Source: Pyrrhosoma nymphula
Lineage: Eukaryota; Arthropoda; Insecta; Odonata; Coenagrionidae
Direction of reading: 5' to 3'
NCBI GenBank assembly: GCA_963573305.1
Contig: OY754331.1
Span: forward strand, 8,094,868-8,158,867
DNA length: 64,000 bases
Positions 1-11,340 of the stretch are shown piece after piece (within the stretch, counting starts at the first letter, position 1; the number at the start of each line of letters is the position of its first letter). The notes under the pieces were generated by a model, which was not told the DNA's origin, ran no database searches, and worked only from the letters and a program-made list of their open reading frames with translations. The position numbers and the translations under genes were made by a program.

Positions 1-559
1 CACTAGATACATATATGAAGAGTTTTGTACGTATAAGTGTGTTATGCGATACATATATTACACAATCGGCACAGTAATAATGTCAGTTCAAAATTACTCA
101 CAACTAATATTTTTTGGCTGTAGATTCGGTGTGCGTGTTACAATGGTCAGTAAATATATAGACCTAATATCAAATGAAATGCATTCACATGTGTCAAAGA
201 AAGTAAACAGGTGTGGTGGAAACAATCATTATGGACCTGCTCTTTAAATTCTAGGAATATTTTATCGTCAGAGAAATTTATACAATAATATATGCTCGAT
301 TCGTACAGTTATTTCAAATTTAAATTGTTTTCCTTCTCAGGAACGTAATAAAAAGTCTTCGTCACTATTATAATATGACAACAGATTCACCCGAAAGCGA
401 TAGTTTTCAAGAAACACACTTTGTACATCCTGATTGAGTTCTCGGTAGTCCAACGGAAGCAAATAAATGTCACACAAATATTAAATAGACAAATAGTACT
501 TATGCAAAAAAATAATTTTTATATAATAATAAACACTAGCCTTTTTCGTATTTAAGGTA
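1..559. other. AT-rich stretch, no gene seen
   Basis: I see no coding signature, RNA gene or repeat here. The longest open frame (44-247, plus) has no recognisable motif and is probably chance. Confidence 0.6.
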
Positions 560-571
560 ATTTAATGTCAT
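560..571. repeat. Left target-site duplication of LINE
   Basis: The 12-bp sequence ATTTAATGTCAT here is repeated exactly at 3927-3938. The two copies bracket all recognisable LINE sequence, including the 5' leader, so they are read as the target-site duplication. Confidence 0.75.
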
Positions 572-599
572 CATTCAAGTATTCTACCAGCTGATTGGT

Positions 600-1080
600 A
601 GGTTCTTGGACAGTCCCCATTCTGCATCCCAACCTCATAGACATTGTCTCGCTTTCCCTCCTAAGGATGGCCCGTTATTAAATCCCTCTTCAATTCTTCA
701 TATTATACCTCTTCTAGATATTTTACCTCCTCTTATTTCGTCCAGAATTCCTATCCTCCTCCTTCCTCTTCCACGCTTCCCCAGTGTTCTCCCCTCTATC
801 ACTCTTTTCAACATGCCCTCTCCTCTCAAAACCTCCACCATCCATCTATTCTGCCTTCTCCGAACCTCTGCCACAAGCTTCCTCTCCTCTCCGACCATAT
901 CCAATACCTCCGCGTTCGTCTTTCTCGCCATCCAGCTAACCTTCTCCATCCTTCTCCAAACCTACATCTCAAACGCCTCAAGTCTACGCGCATCCTCCCT
1001 TCGCAATGACCAAGTTTCCGACCCATATAGCGCCACGCTCCATATTAAAGTTTTCACCAGCCTCTTCTTTACGTCTCTTC
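600..1080 (-). pseudogene. LINE C-terminal tail (after RT)
   Basis: Minus-strand conceptual translation gives a tyrosine-glycine-SETWSL motif, a RRLEAFEM-like helix interrupted by one TAG, then RRMEKVSW, KTNAEVL and a basic RGRRR end. This is the characteristic C-terminal segment of RTE-type LINE polyproteins downstream of the thumb. The frame is separated from the RT frame by a homopolymer of C at 1087-1096, a likely slip site. The open part after the TAG spans about 698-949. Confidence 0.8.
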
Positions 1081-2355
1081 TCAGAACCCCCCCCCCCTCA
1101 TCAATTTCCTTCTCTTCGAAAATGCTTCTTTAGCAAGGGCAATTCTGCATCTGATGTCCTTACCACTAAACCCATTCGCCTCCAAAATACTACCCAGATA
1201 CGTAAACTGCTCGACCTGGTCTATCTTCTGCCCTCCCACCCTTATATTCAGCCCCGCCTTCTTACTTCTAGAAAATCTCATTACTTTCGTTGTCTTGTGA
1301 TTGATCTTCATCCCATACTTTTCGCACTGCACCTCTAATGCATTCACCATTGACTGTAACGCCTTGGCCGACTGACTAACCAATGCTTGATCATCTGCAA
1401 ATCTCACTGATTTTATCAGCTCCCCTCCTACCTTTATTCCTACCTCCTCCTCCCCCCATGCCTCCCTTACCATTTCTTCTGAATACACGTTAAAAAGCAA
1501 CGGTGATAGTGGGCACCCTTGCCGCACTCCCCGTCCTATCGTGGCCCATCCCGATTCTCCATTGGCTACTCTAACCTGCGCAGTCTGATTCATATACAAA
1601 TTTCGAATCAGACGCCTGTCCCTCCAATCGACCCCTAATTTCTTCAACACTCCCATTAATTTCGTCCATTCCACCCGTTCAAACGCCTTCTCGAAATCTA
1701 CGAAGCATGCAAAAACATCCTCCCCATACCCTAGGTTTCTTTCTACTAGCGTTCTCATCACCGCTATAGCGTCTCGCTTTCCCGTCCCTCTCCTAAACCC
1801 GAACTGGTCGTCACCCAGGTATTCATTTGCCTTCTTCTCTAGCCTTCTGTTAAGAATCCTCAGAACTACTTTGGCCGCGTGGGATATTAAGCTTATTGTC
1901 CTATAGTCTTCGCACGTTTTTGCCTTACTCTTCTTTGGTATAGGAATTAGTACAGTCTTCGCGAAGTCTTCCGGCCACACTCCATCCTCATAAATCCTAC
2001 GAATAAGCGCAAAACGTTTTCCTCTTCCGTTCTTCCCCATGCTCTTTAAAAACTCTGCAGGTATGTCATCTATTCCCACCGCCTTATTCCTTTTCATGTC
2101 TCGTAGAGCTCTTTTGATTTCGCAATCTAGGATACTTGGTCCGATGCCATCTCTGTCCATATCGTCTTCCATTTCTATATCTAACCTATTGGGCCTTATT
2201 TCTATACCATACAGCTCTTCAACGTACTCCTTCCACCTCTCCTGGATCTCTCTCGGTTCTACGATCACCTTTCCTGTCTTTTCCGTTATCGTTATAGTTC
2301 CCCTTCCCTTATTACCTGTCAGTTCCTTTACCTTCCTATTTAATGCATCTGCTCT
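1081..2355 (-). pseudogene. LINE reverse transcriptase domain
   Basis: A 395-codon open frame (1081-2268) plus a short in-frame leader up to a stop at 2356. Reverse-transcriptase blocks occur in order: GIDDIPAEF (block 1), VLIPIPKKS and DYRTISLISH (blocks 2-2a), DQFGFRRGTG, the catalytic block A containing CFVDFEKAFERV, the GVRQGCPLSPLLF block, the catalytic FADD box (about 1392-1403) and a YLGS block. The enzyme would copy the element RNA at a nicked target (target-primed reverse transcription). All catalytic Asp residues are present, but the frame is cut off from the endonuclease by a stop near 2356 and from the C-terminus by the poly-C slip. Confidence 0.9.
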
Positions 2356-3636
2356 TCAATCTTTTTGGTATTTCTCTAACGCATCGATCTGTTCTCTCCA
2401 CCACGCCTCTCTTGCTTTCTTTGTTTCTCTTCTAAGCCTGTTATTAAATTCTCGGTATTTTCTCTTACCTAGTTCTGAGTTTACGCTTTTCCATTTCCTT
2501 CTCTCCTCCATCTCCCTGATCATCTCCTTCGTGATCCACGGTTTTCTAATTTTAGTTGCACTCACTACGCCTACCGTTGCTTTCGCCGCTTCTACAATTC
2601 CATTTTTCAAACTTCCCCATTCATCTTCCACTGATCTAACTCCATGATCCTCACCCATTATCTTATCCACCTTCTCTCGATACTTTTTCTTCATTGCCCC
2701 AGTTAATGCCTCCGTATTCCACTTTCGTACCCTCCTTCCCATTCTTATCTTTTTCAGTTTTACCCGACATTTCATGACTAATAAGTTGTGGTCTGTGTCT
2801 GCATCAGCTCCTGGATAAGTATGCGAGTTTTTAACACTATTCCTGTATCCGTGACGTACCATTATATAATCTATCTGGAATCTATCTGTGTCACCCGGCT
2901 TCTTCCAAGTGTACCTATGTCGAGGATGATGTCTGAACCATGTATTTGTAATCACTAGGTTATTTCTGCGGCAAAACTCCACAGCTTTCTCGCCCCGGTC
3001 GTTTCTTCTTCCTAGCCCGTAATCGCCCACCTCCCGCCCCATCTCTTCCTTCACCCACCACCGCGTTCCAATCCCCCATTACTACCAGATGCTTACTTCC
3101 TGGTATCCTACCAATTATTTCCTCTAGCTGATCGTACACCCCATCTACCTCCTCATCTTTATGATTAGAGGTAGGTATATAAACCTGGATTATAACTAAA
3201 TTCGTTGGTTCTGCTTTTAGTTCCACGACTATTATCCTATCACTAACCTGTTCTGCATACATTACTTTTCTACCGAGTTTCCTATTCATTACGATTGCAA
3301 CCCTACGTTGACTTTAATTCCCTCCACTATAAATTACTCTATAGTCGCCACTCCAGTAATCCCGGTCATCCTTCCATCTTACTTCACCCAGACCCATGAT
3401 GTCTCCATTTCTTGCTTTATATTCTCTAGCTTCCCCACCCTCAGCATAGTCCTAACATTCCACGTGCCTATTCTGATAGTTTCGTTCCTCTTCTTTATCT
3501 TCTTTTCCTTTGCTGCTGCTACGTCTGAGCAAGGATTTCGTGTGATGACGACCGCAGGGCTGCCGGGTACGACACCCGGCCCTCTTGGCCGAGTCCCGTA
3601 GTTGCCAGGATTCATTATCAATTGAGAACTGTCCAT
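2356..3636 (-). pseudogene. LINE apurinic-type endonuclease and linker, frameshifted
   Basis: Three overlapping minus-strand frames (3379-3636, 2960-3289, 2356-3054) reconstitute an exonuclease-III-fold endonuclease. TWNVRTM is the N-terminal metal-binding Asn block, VMGDWNAVVGEG is the GDxN block, and DYIMVR followed by the DADTDHNLLV block supplies the catalytic Asp-His. The last frame continues into a basic, Arg/Glu-rich linker. Frame changes lie near 3290-3380 and near 3050. The likely start is the ATG at 3634-3636. The role would be nicking the chromosomal target. Confidence 0.85.
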
Positions 3637-3639
3637 AAT

Positions 3640-3926
3640 TTCAAGGTTTTGGTTTTAATTGAGGTAGTATTCCTTGGCCTTACTCAATAGTGTTTTTTAC
3701 GTGACACCATCACTTCAGAGGCCTCCCCACTGGGGTCAGACGCCTTTTGCAGCCGCCTCACTGAGGTACAGACGCTGCGCGGACTATCATTCGTCTGTCT
3801 CCTAACCTTCGACCAATCTGGCATGGGTGACCCTACCAGGAGCAATGCTTCCGCCAGTGCAGCTCTAGGGGTCATCGGAGCACGCAAGCCCTTCCACCAC
3901 GTCAAGGTTGTAGTCCAAGAGAAGAG
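3640..3926 (-). other. LINE 5' leader (untranslated region)
   Basis: A GC-richer block immediately upstream of the endonuclease start and inside the duplication borders. I infer that it is the transcribed leader, which in this LINE group carries an internal promoter. The 109-codon frame on the minus strand here has no recognisable domain and is treated as non-coding. Confidence 0.6.
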
Positions 3927-3938
3927 ATTTAATGTCAT
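3927..3938. repeat. Right target-site duplication of LINE
   Basis: Exact copy of the 12-bp sequence at 560-571. It marks the 5' boundary of the minus-strand LINE. Confidence 0.75.
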
Positions 3939-5918
3939 ATGCGTGTTTAATTTAAATGAAACACATATAACACAAAATAGTAATTGGCAATAGCGGAATG
4001 AATGAATTTCCATCAGCTCTCGAAGGAAAAAACAAAAGACAGTGTCTTTTATATTTTATTCCATTTGTTAAAAGAAAGTAATGTTTCACAGCCATAAAAT
4101 AAAAATAGATCTCAAGCCATGAAATTTTCTTTTAGTAAAAAAACTCATTATTCTCCTTCGAAAAAAGGTTTATGAACCAAGCATTTTTCCCATTACAGGC
4201 ATTTACGCGAATTTTATAAATACCAGTATAACTCACTGTATTAGATTTTTTCGTTCTTCCAAGGGCTACGCTAGCAGGATCATAAATATACTGAAAGCAA
4301 ACCATGCATAATTCGTACAATTCACAATTTTTTTTATGTTCACAGGAAATAAATACAGAGTCCCAGATTCTCTCAAACATAAGCCAACTAACTATTTTGC
4401 AAAATTATAATATTAATGGTACATGTCCAAACTCGTAAAATTATTTTTCTAGAAATAAATAATTCACTACCGCTCTTAAGCAAATTCATTACAATTTATT
4501 ATCCCTTTTTGGAAAAAAGACGAATTAAGCGATCAAATTTGATTCGACCAAACTATTTAGTGCGGATCCCTTCGAGTTTATAAGTGCTTTTACCAAATAA
4601 TCAATAATAATGAAAAAATAATTAATGTGCATAAAAATGTATTTGGTACAATAATCACAGTTGAAATATTTTAGTATACTTAATCATAAATGATATGCTC
4701 TATTTGATCTACAATTGAAATTTTAGGAGATATATTTGCAATATAATTTGTGGAAATATCTCTTGTATTTGAGCTAATCAATATCCTTCTCAAATTGAAT
4801 AAATTGCAATAGATTATGATTTCATTATAAAATCAGTGGCAGTCATGCAAATACATAATTTTCAAAATGCGTTCCTCACTTAGAGCGTAAAATGACGGTA
4901 AGAAACGATAACCACAATAAAACCTTCCATCAAGAATCAATGCACATATTAAATGTGCATGTATGTAATAGGATTTCTGCAAAATAGCTTCCCTTCTTTA
5001 TATTATGATGTAATATAATGCTAAGATCTTTCATTTACATACACAAAATAAATCAATAGAGGATGCTTTCATTAGACTTCGCAATGTTATGTTTACTACA
5101 ACATGGCTACCGAGGTAAATAATTCCTTAGAGTATACTTATTTACTTACTTAATTGAAATAATTTACAGTAGACTATTCAGGCAAGAGTATTCAATAGAG
5201 CAAATAAAATTCAAAACAATTACACTTAATGTTAGTATAAAAATAATTGTATAATAATAATGGCTTCGTTAGTAAATACTTATTGAGAGAATTAATAAAT
5301 CTTATCTTAGAGAATTCATCATCTCTGATTTTGAACATACTCGCGTTCTTGAGGCCAAAAATGGTCGTTTCCATAGTCCTGGCCTTGGAATGAAGAGCAA
5401 GTACTAAAACCATTAGGTAAAACTTAAATTCCGTAAGTTATAGACTGCTACATGAAAATAAATTGAAGAAAAAACAAAATATCGTCTTTCACGCACAATT
5501 TCACCGTTGTTTGTTCTATGATATTTTAAATTTCCAAATAAATCATCTTACGTTTTACTTTCCATAGAATCCCAAACTAGATTGGTTTTGGAACTAAAAT
5601 GTATTCTGGGCTCAAACTAGGCCCTTTTTCTGAAACATTCTACAGGTGATTGTGGGACAAAACCATCTAATCTACCTAAACAGCTCAGTGAACAAGTGTA
5701 CAGCTTTAAAAATAGAAAAACTAAATTTGACAAAACTATGTCAGTAAATTTCACCTTACCTCTGTGTATGAATAAAGAATTACCGTGCTCAACGGACAAT
5801 GCTTTGAACAAGTGAATGAAATTAGAAGAAAATAGCGAAATAATACCAGAATAAAGTGTTTGGTGTTAGAAAATACGAGAATCTGATAATTAAATTTCAA
5901 GCTGTAAGATTTTGGAAG
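3939..5918. other. AT-rich unique DNA, no gene seen
   Basis: About 2 kb of AT-rich sequence. Open frames are short (82 codons or fewer) and carry no motif I recognise on either strand. Confidence 0.6.
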
Positions 5919-5932
5919 ATAGAGGAGAGATT
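5919..5932. repeat. 14-bp duplication left of PLE
   Basis: ATAGAGGAGAGATT occurs here and again at 6530-6543, bracketing the Penelope-like remnant. It is read as its target-site duplication. Confidence 0.65.
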
Positions 5933-6141
5933 CAGGTATTGTTCTCGGGCTCTGCACCAAGTAATTGGCTTCATATTGGCCGACGTTTCGGAAAACGACT
6001 TGTTTTCCATTCTCAAGGCGTGTTACTCTCTCTATGTAGGATTTTACACTGAACTGAATTGACCGTTTGACAAGTCCAACAATTAAGCTCAGGTGTCGTC
6101 TGATTGGCTGATGTTCCTTTGAAATCTTTTCTGTTCTTTCC
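5930..6141 (-). repeat. PLE terminal repeat, 3' copy
   Basis: Left arm of the inverted pair. Read on the minus strand it contains the self-complementary stem GGAAAAC...GTTTTCC followed directly by GAAACGTC, the downstream core of a hammerhead fold. Confidence 0.8.
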
Positions 6142-6286
6142 ATATATTTTTCATGCAGTTTATTATAAGTGCCCAAGTATTGCTCAGATGAAAGCCAGTA
6201 TCCCGATTGAAATTTTTTGGATTAAGGCGTATTCCAATGGCTTCCTTGATTATGCGGTCCCATAAAACATGAGGCTTGAAAAACAT
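6089..6286 (-). pseudogene. PLE GIY-YIG endonuclease C-terminal fragment
   Basis: A 65-codon minus-strand frame containing IIKEAIGIRLNPKNFNRDTG then HLSNTW. The pattern (an E in the KEA-I block, then N-x-N-R-D-x-G and a final W) is the conserved C-terminal end of PLE GIY-YIG endonucleases. The catalytic GIY and YIG parts and the reverse transcriptase are missing, as expected for a 5'-truncated copy. The reading frame runs on into the terminal repeat. Confidence 0.8.
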
Positions 6287-6288
6287 AA

Positions 6289-6500
6289 GGAAAGAACAGA
6301 AAAGATTTCAAAGGAACATCAACCAATCAGACGACACCTGAGCTTAATTGTTGGACTCGTCAAATGGTAAATTCAGTTCAGTGTAAAATTCTACATAGAG
6401 AGAGAGAGAGTAACACGCCTTGAGAATAGAAAACAAGTCGTTTTCCGAAACGTCGGCCAATATGAAGCCTGGTGCATAGCCCGAGAACAATACCTGAATA
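6289..6500 (+). repeat. PLE terminal repeat, inverted 5' copy
   Basis: Right arm of the inverted pair. Compared with the left arm it has an (AG)n expansion near 6397-6411 and a few substitutions. GAAACGTC with its preceding stem lies near 6426-6454. Confidence 0.8.
6417..6458 (+). ncRNA. Degenerate hammerhead-like motif in PLE repeat
   Basis: Reads TTGAGAA (for CUGANGA), a stem GAAAAC/GTTTTC with loop AAGTC, then GAAAC and GTC. Two changes in the first core box make activity doubtful. PLE terminal repeats are known to carry hammerhead ribozyme motifs. The mirrored copy is in the left arm. Confidence 0.4.
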
Positions 6501-6543
6501 CTCTTCACCGGGATAAACTTAAATCGTATATAGAGGAGAGATT

Positions 6544-6960
6544 ATTTGTAGGAATCGTAAGAAGGGGAGACGGTAAGGAGTAATGCACTGGAGCGAAGCA
6601 CGCAGTAGGGGTGAAGGCGTTGTTAAATGTGTGCCGTTCAGTGCAGAGTGCAAAGGCCGTCAGTGAATGGCTATGGCCCTGGGGAGTGGTGGGAGATTGT
6701 GTTCCTGCCTCCGAACGGGACGAGAGAGCGTGGATGGTAATGGATAGATATAGCGATTGCGTGCCACCCACGGAATCCTGATGCCCCGAAGTGCTCCTTT
6801 TACTGCGGCCACGGCACCAGCTGCTTCGATGCCCCGCAGCGATATTACGACGGGAGGATTTTTTTTATACCTCTCGGGGATGGGAAGAAAAATACCTATA
6901 AGGAGCCTCAAATATTCAGAAGGGCATCTACGTGCCGTGTGTTCATGCTCCTCGTGATTT
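6544..6960. other. GC-richer stretch, unassigned
   Basis: Composition differs from the neighbours and frames are open on both strands (6660-7007 minus; 6757-6957 plus). One plus frame reads a short Cys-rich string (KCSFYCGHGTSCF) but is preceded by a stop and lacks a good splice acceptor. I do not recognise a gene. Confidence 0.3.
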
Positions 6961-8002
6961 AAAGACCGTCGTTTATGTTGTTTATTATTGGTCAAATACC
7001 GTGGCAACGACTAAAAAATGTACTTAAGAGCAAGTGCTAAATAAATACTAAAACTAGACCTACAACTTTTAATGAAATGTCATTCGCCCACGGAAATGCT
7101 TCCAAGTTAGCATTTAATGCTAAACATTCCGTTTGTAGCTCTTTTGGTATTCAGGAACCATCTTAGAGGTCTGCGTAACGTTTTGACGCAGGAGTTTAAT
7201 ATGCCACATAAACTGACCTGTAAAACTTGGAGGTAATTATATTAGCTTGAAATGTATATTCAACTCTATATAACGTAAAACTCAAGCACTTGTAATCCAT
7301 CCGAGTTGCAGTTCTTATTGGTGAAATTCAGGGGAAAAAATAATAATACTATTACTTGCCGAAGTATAAATAGCGTATATACAGTTTATACAGGACTTTT
7401 TTATGAAAAAAATATTTTTTAAACTACTTGCCTCGTCACATATTTAGCCTTATCAACAGGATTAGGAAAAACCAATATTAAAAATATTCTGAATACAATA
7501 GAATACTCCCGAATAGACGAACAAGACAAAATATTGACTATATGACAGTTAAAAGTGATCGATACCTTTTCCCATCATATTTTTAATTGATAGTGCGAGC
7601 AAAAATAAATAAGTTAGTTCATTATGCGTTTGGCGAAGGGTGGTTGGACAGGGTCAATGCCGAATAGAAGGCTCAAATGCCGAATACTGTGACATTGAAG
7701 GGATTATATAGTCTCGCAATGTCGAGTGACTCACAGGTTGTAAAGGAAGCATTGATAATGTAGTCGCCTACCTGTTGATACACCTCAGTGTCGTGAAACG
7801 AGAATGGCGTGTCCATGGAGATTTCACAAAGATGAGCTCAGCGGGTTTAAAACTTAAGCCACCTATGACTCCTTTCATTTCTTCAATATATACGCACTGC
7901 TATGAGAGCCACTGTACGTTTATGAGGCTGGGGGTTTTAGGACAAGAGCCATGAAGAGTGGAGGGAATTGCAAGGGGGTGAATAATGGGGAAGGTCCATG
8001 GC
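6961..8002. other. No gene seen
   Basis: Unique, AT-rich sequence without a supported feature. Confidence 0.5.
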
Positions 8003-8047
8003 AGCCAAGGTTTCGATGCTCGAGTCGACCATCGTCCTCAGGGCAGA
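8003..8047 (-). ncRNA. Hammerhead-like motif, solo PLE repeat relic
   Basis: On the minus strand CTGAGGA (matching CUGANGA) is followed by an almost self-complementary stem, GATGGTCGACTCGAGCATC, and then GAAAC. The GUC cleavage triplet is not evident. The same arrangement occurs at 40530-40575. No PLE coding sequence is adjacent, so this would be a solo terminal-repeat relic. Confidence 0.45.
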
Positions 8048-10780
8048 GGTGAGAACAATCATATATGTTGCAAAGGATTTGTGTTCTGTTGTTTTTTATG
8101 TGATTTTAATATTAAAATGTGCGTTAAGGGAAGGAATCTTTCCTTTCTTTTCAAGAAATTATTTTTGATAACTTTTTGGCTTCTATCAGTTTTAGAGTTA
8201 ACTGCGGAGATAACAAAAATTATTTTTAGGGTTCAACTTATTTGAGAACTCATAAGGTCTGTGCTCATGGAATGCGTTCTAGAGAAACCATTTTAATTTA
8301 ATTTGCAATGCAACATGATTATAGATACTTATATATATTTTTTGAGCAACACCGAATTCTCATTTTGGTTAGAATTGGAAATTCATAGTCCATCCTTTTT
8401 ATTATGCAACACGTATGCCAGAGCATATGCAACCCTCTCCGCAGTATATATATAGGAGATTTGTGACAATGTCATCCTAAACGTTATGCAAATTACAATA
8501 CGTTAGTGTAGAGCATACACTGGCATTTTAGGATATATTCCCTGATTATTATTTTATCTAACTGAATAGTACCCAGGGAATATTTTACTAGCTCTGCTGA
8601 GAAGTCTTCCGTATTCATCTAACCGCTCGACCGAATGGGAAACTGACAATGAGTTGACGGCTTCATTCAAGTAAAAGTACCCATTCTAACGCCTAATATC
8701 CTGAGTGTAAATTTATTTATTCTTTACACCAGTTTAAGAACTAATTCCTAAAAATTTCATACCAATTTTCATGGTCATCACATCGAACAATCTCTTTAAT
8801 ATTTATCTCAATTTTTATCGGAAAAAATTTTATAACTAAAATTGATGAAGTTGATTTTAAATAGCTGAAAATCGTTTGCAACATTTTGCGAAAATATTTT
8901 TTGCTCCCTTGGGCAATTTCGTTGATGCAATGCATTGATTCCAAAAAGCATTGAGATGACTTGAGAAAGATTCTCGGAAATTTTGTGTGAGAAATGCAGA
9001 ATATAAATGCTTTTTTATTTCATTTAGTCCGTAAAAAAACTTATAACACTAGATATGCTTCATTCCATTGTACCTACAGAGAAAGTTATGATTTCTGTTG
9101 ATTTTATTTTGTGATATTTTAACTTCATTTAATACCTCAAAGGATTCATACGCTTCTTCACCCGAATTACTTCATATGTTTAATGGAAAGCAGTCAATAA
9201 AACGACGCCGCCATTTAGCTTTCCAAGAGAAAAGGGAAGTTTAGTGCTCAATAAAGACTTTCGGCAAATTATAACTCTTTGTTTCAGTTCCTACAAAATG
9301 AAGGCTTTTCCAGCCACTGAGTCTAAAGTTCCGCTTGATTTAGTAAGCGATTTTAATCAAGGCATTAGATGCCTGTGGGAATTTGAAATTCGAGAAACAA
9401 GTGAAGTATGAGAGGCATTATTGCGAATCAAAAACATAAATTTCCAACGTGCATATTGTTTTTTTTAATTAAAGTGCCTATAAGTCATATACAAACTAGG
9501 TCCTTCTAAGCAACATGGCTTATCAGAAGGTCCTGATTTAATTACAGAGCGGCAAGTTACAAATATTTGAATTCCGACATTTATTACAAAGAGTCATACA
9601 TGTTGTAGTATTAGAATACTAATATTTTAATATCATATTTTATAAATTTATTTACAAAATTCATTCTACCTTTAAATTTACACATTTGTATTATTATAAT
9701 ATTGTCAGATAATTTAACATAGTTTATAAAACATCAATTGACAGATCTCTCCAATAGGAGTTATTTTAATTTAACCTTTAATTCTCTAATCGATTCTTTA
9801 TTGTTTATAGAGCCGTTATAAAGAGACACAAAAATATGAAATACTTAATTTTTTGAGAAGAAATTGACTCGTTCACTGATATATTTTCCTGTTTCTATTT
9901 TCCACCCAAAAGTTCGCGAAATTGCCATTTCCACTTGAATCAGTTATCCCTCATTCTTAGTTTTAGGAGTACTCAATTTATTGCCCGTGGTATTCTTATT
10001 CAAGCCAAAGTCAAATTATGTGTTGTAACTAATAAACTACGATAACAAGTCGTCATACGAAGGTAAAACCTTGTTGCCTCAAAGTCGTCACATTTTCCAA
10101 TAACATATCTTGTGATACAAAGTAATTAAAAAAATAAAAGTTTTAAAACATGGCAGATAGTCTGCTGTTATACCTTTTAGAAAATCTCTCATCTTTTGAC
10201 TTTGCTTCTCCGTGTATAAATCAAATGGTGAAAAGGATGCTTTTATTTTTGTGACTTTGTGAATCAATTTTATAACATATTGTTATTAAGTTGGAGTTTT
10301 GCAGCAAAATGTAAAGTAATTAATAATTTACGTGAAAAACAAATTTTATGTCTTAACTCCATTGTAGTTCAGATACACAATGCTCACCCTCTCCTATTTA
10401 ATAAAAAAAATCAAGACTAATGAGACCATGCTCTCCTTCACTCATCATAAGAAAGAAAGTATGATTCTCCAAGGATAGTGATGTAAAATTCTTTTAGTGA
10501 AAAAAAATTTCAATTGACATTTAAAAACTATAAATTTGAAACTAAATACTGATTTTTAGCAATTTCATATCAATGACGATTTAATAGGTATACTTTTAGC
10601 AAAGATGTATTCTGAGCTTGAGTGCATGCCTGCTGTGACTATTCAACAGAAGAACTGTCCGTTGCGCGCTTTTTACTTGATCAGTCGTATGTAAGCGCAT
10701 CTGGGCAATGGAAACGGAGTCATGAAATATGACTCCATACTTTGCGGCCTCGCTTTGTATGTGGTAGCTACAGGATCATA
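8048..10780. other. AT-rich unique DNA, no gene seen
   Basis: About 2.7 kb with very short open frames. A small inverted repeat GGAGTCAT...ATGACTCC at 10717-10737 is the only structure noticed. Confidence 0.55.
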
Positions 10781-11340
10781 TCGTCCCGAGAGAATGGAGA
10801 ATCGCTTCAGGTTCTTGAGGCGCCACAATGGCTCGCGTCCTCGGCTAAACGTCTCTTTTTTTCTCCCTGAAGTGTCCCCCCGCGGGAATAAGAAGGATTG
10901 AGGATGGCGCGGATGACGGGTGAGGTTTTCCGGGGAATGGCGAATGGATTAGGGAGAGATGGAAGATGGAAGATGGAGGGTGTGAGCGAAGAGAGAAAAA
11001 GGATTTATCACGGCGAGGACGGAGGGCGTGGGACAGACGCGTGAGTGTGCTAGTGATATGGAGATGCGTTCGTCCGTTTCATCTCCAAGGGGATCCCCCC
11101 CCCCCCCGGGGACGGCCGAAGGCTAAGAAGAGTGTTGCAGAAGACCCTCCCCCTCCTCCCGCGCGACCGAAAGGACCGCCCACTTCCTTCCGTTCCCTCG
11201 CGCCGCAGATTCGAGTGGTGGGCACACCGGGGGGAAATGGTGGTCGTTTCATATTGGGCACTCGCGCCAGAGAAGCGAAAGCATTACATGAGTGAGATGG
11301 ATGTCATATATATAATGCCGAACACTGAGTGAAAAAGAGA
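10781..11340. other. GC-rich, CpG-containing island with poly-C
   Basis: A sharp rise in G+C over an AT-rich background, including a run of C at about 11095-11107 and many CpGs. The 109-codon plus frame at 10966-11295 is Arg/Pro-rich low complexity and not credible as a gene. It could be a promoter-associated island or simple-sequence DNA. Confidence 0.35.

Larger units (their letters stand above)
572..3926 (-). mobile_element. RTE-like non-LTR retrotransposon, near full length, dead
   Basis: A 3.36-kb LINE on the minus strand flanked by a 12-bp direct duplication. In order it holds a non-coding leader, an N-terminal apurinic-type endonuclease (GTWNVRTM motif), a reverse transcriptase with a FADD catalytic box, and a C-terminal tail of the form GSETWSL...RRMEKVSW...TNAEVL...RGRRR. 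It resembles the RTE superfamily and the proteins often mislabelled craniofacial development protein 2-like, but the exact clade is my inference. At least two frame changes, several stop codons and a poly-C slip near 1087-1096 prevent a continuous product. The intact borders show that it inserted as a complete copy and then decayed. Confidence 0.85.
5933..6529 (-). mobile_element. Truncated Penelope-like element with inverted termini
   Basis: Two arms of about 210 bp (5930-6141 and 6289-6500) are inverted copies of one another with only scattered differences. They enclose a short minus-strand fragment encoding the end of a GIY-YIG endonuclease. An inverted copy of the terminal repeat placed upstream of a truncated body is the hallmark structure of Penelope-like retroelements (PLEs). 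A 14-bp direct duplication bounds the whole unit, supporting a single insertion event. Each arm holds a hammerhead-like core. Confidence 0.8.

Noticed and set aside
606..1133. 175-codon plus-strand frame
   Set aside because: Antisense shadow of the LINE C-terminal tail, which reads clearly on the minus strand.
2039..2647. 202-codon plus-strand frame, hydrophobic
   Set aside because: Antisense of the RTE-like endonuclease/RT linker.
6757..6957. Short Cys-containing peptide in one plus frame, possibly EGF-like
   Set aside because: A stop lies directly upstream, the acceptor is poor, and the Cys spacing does not fit a known module.
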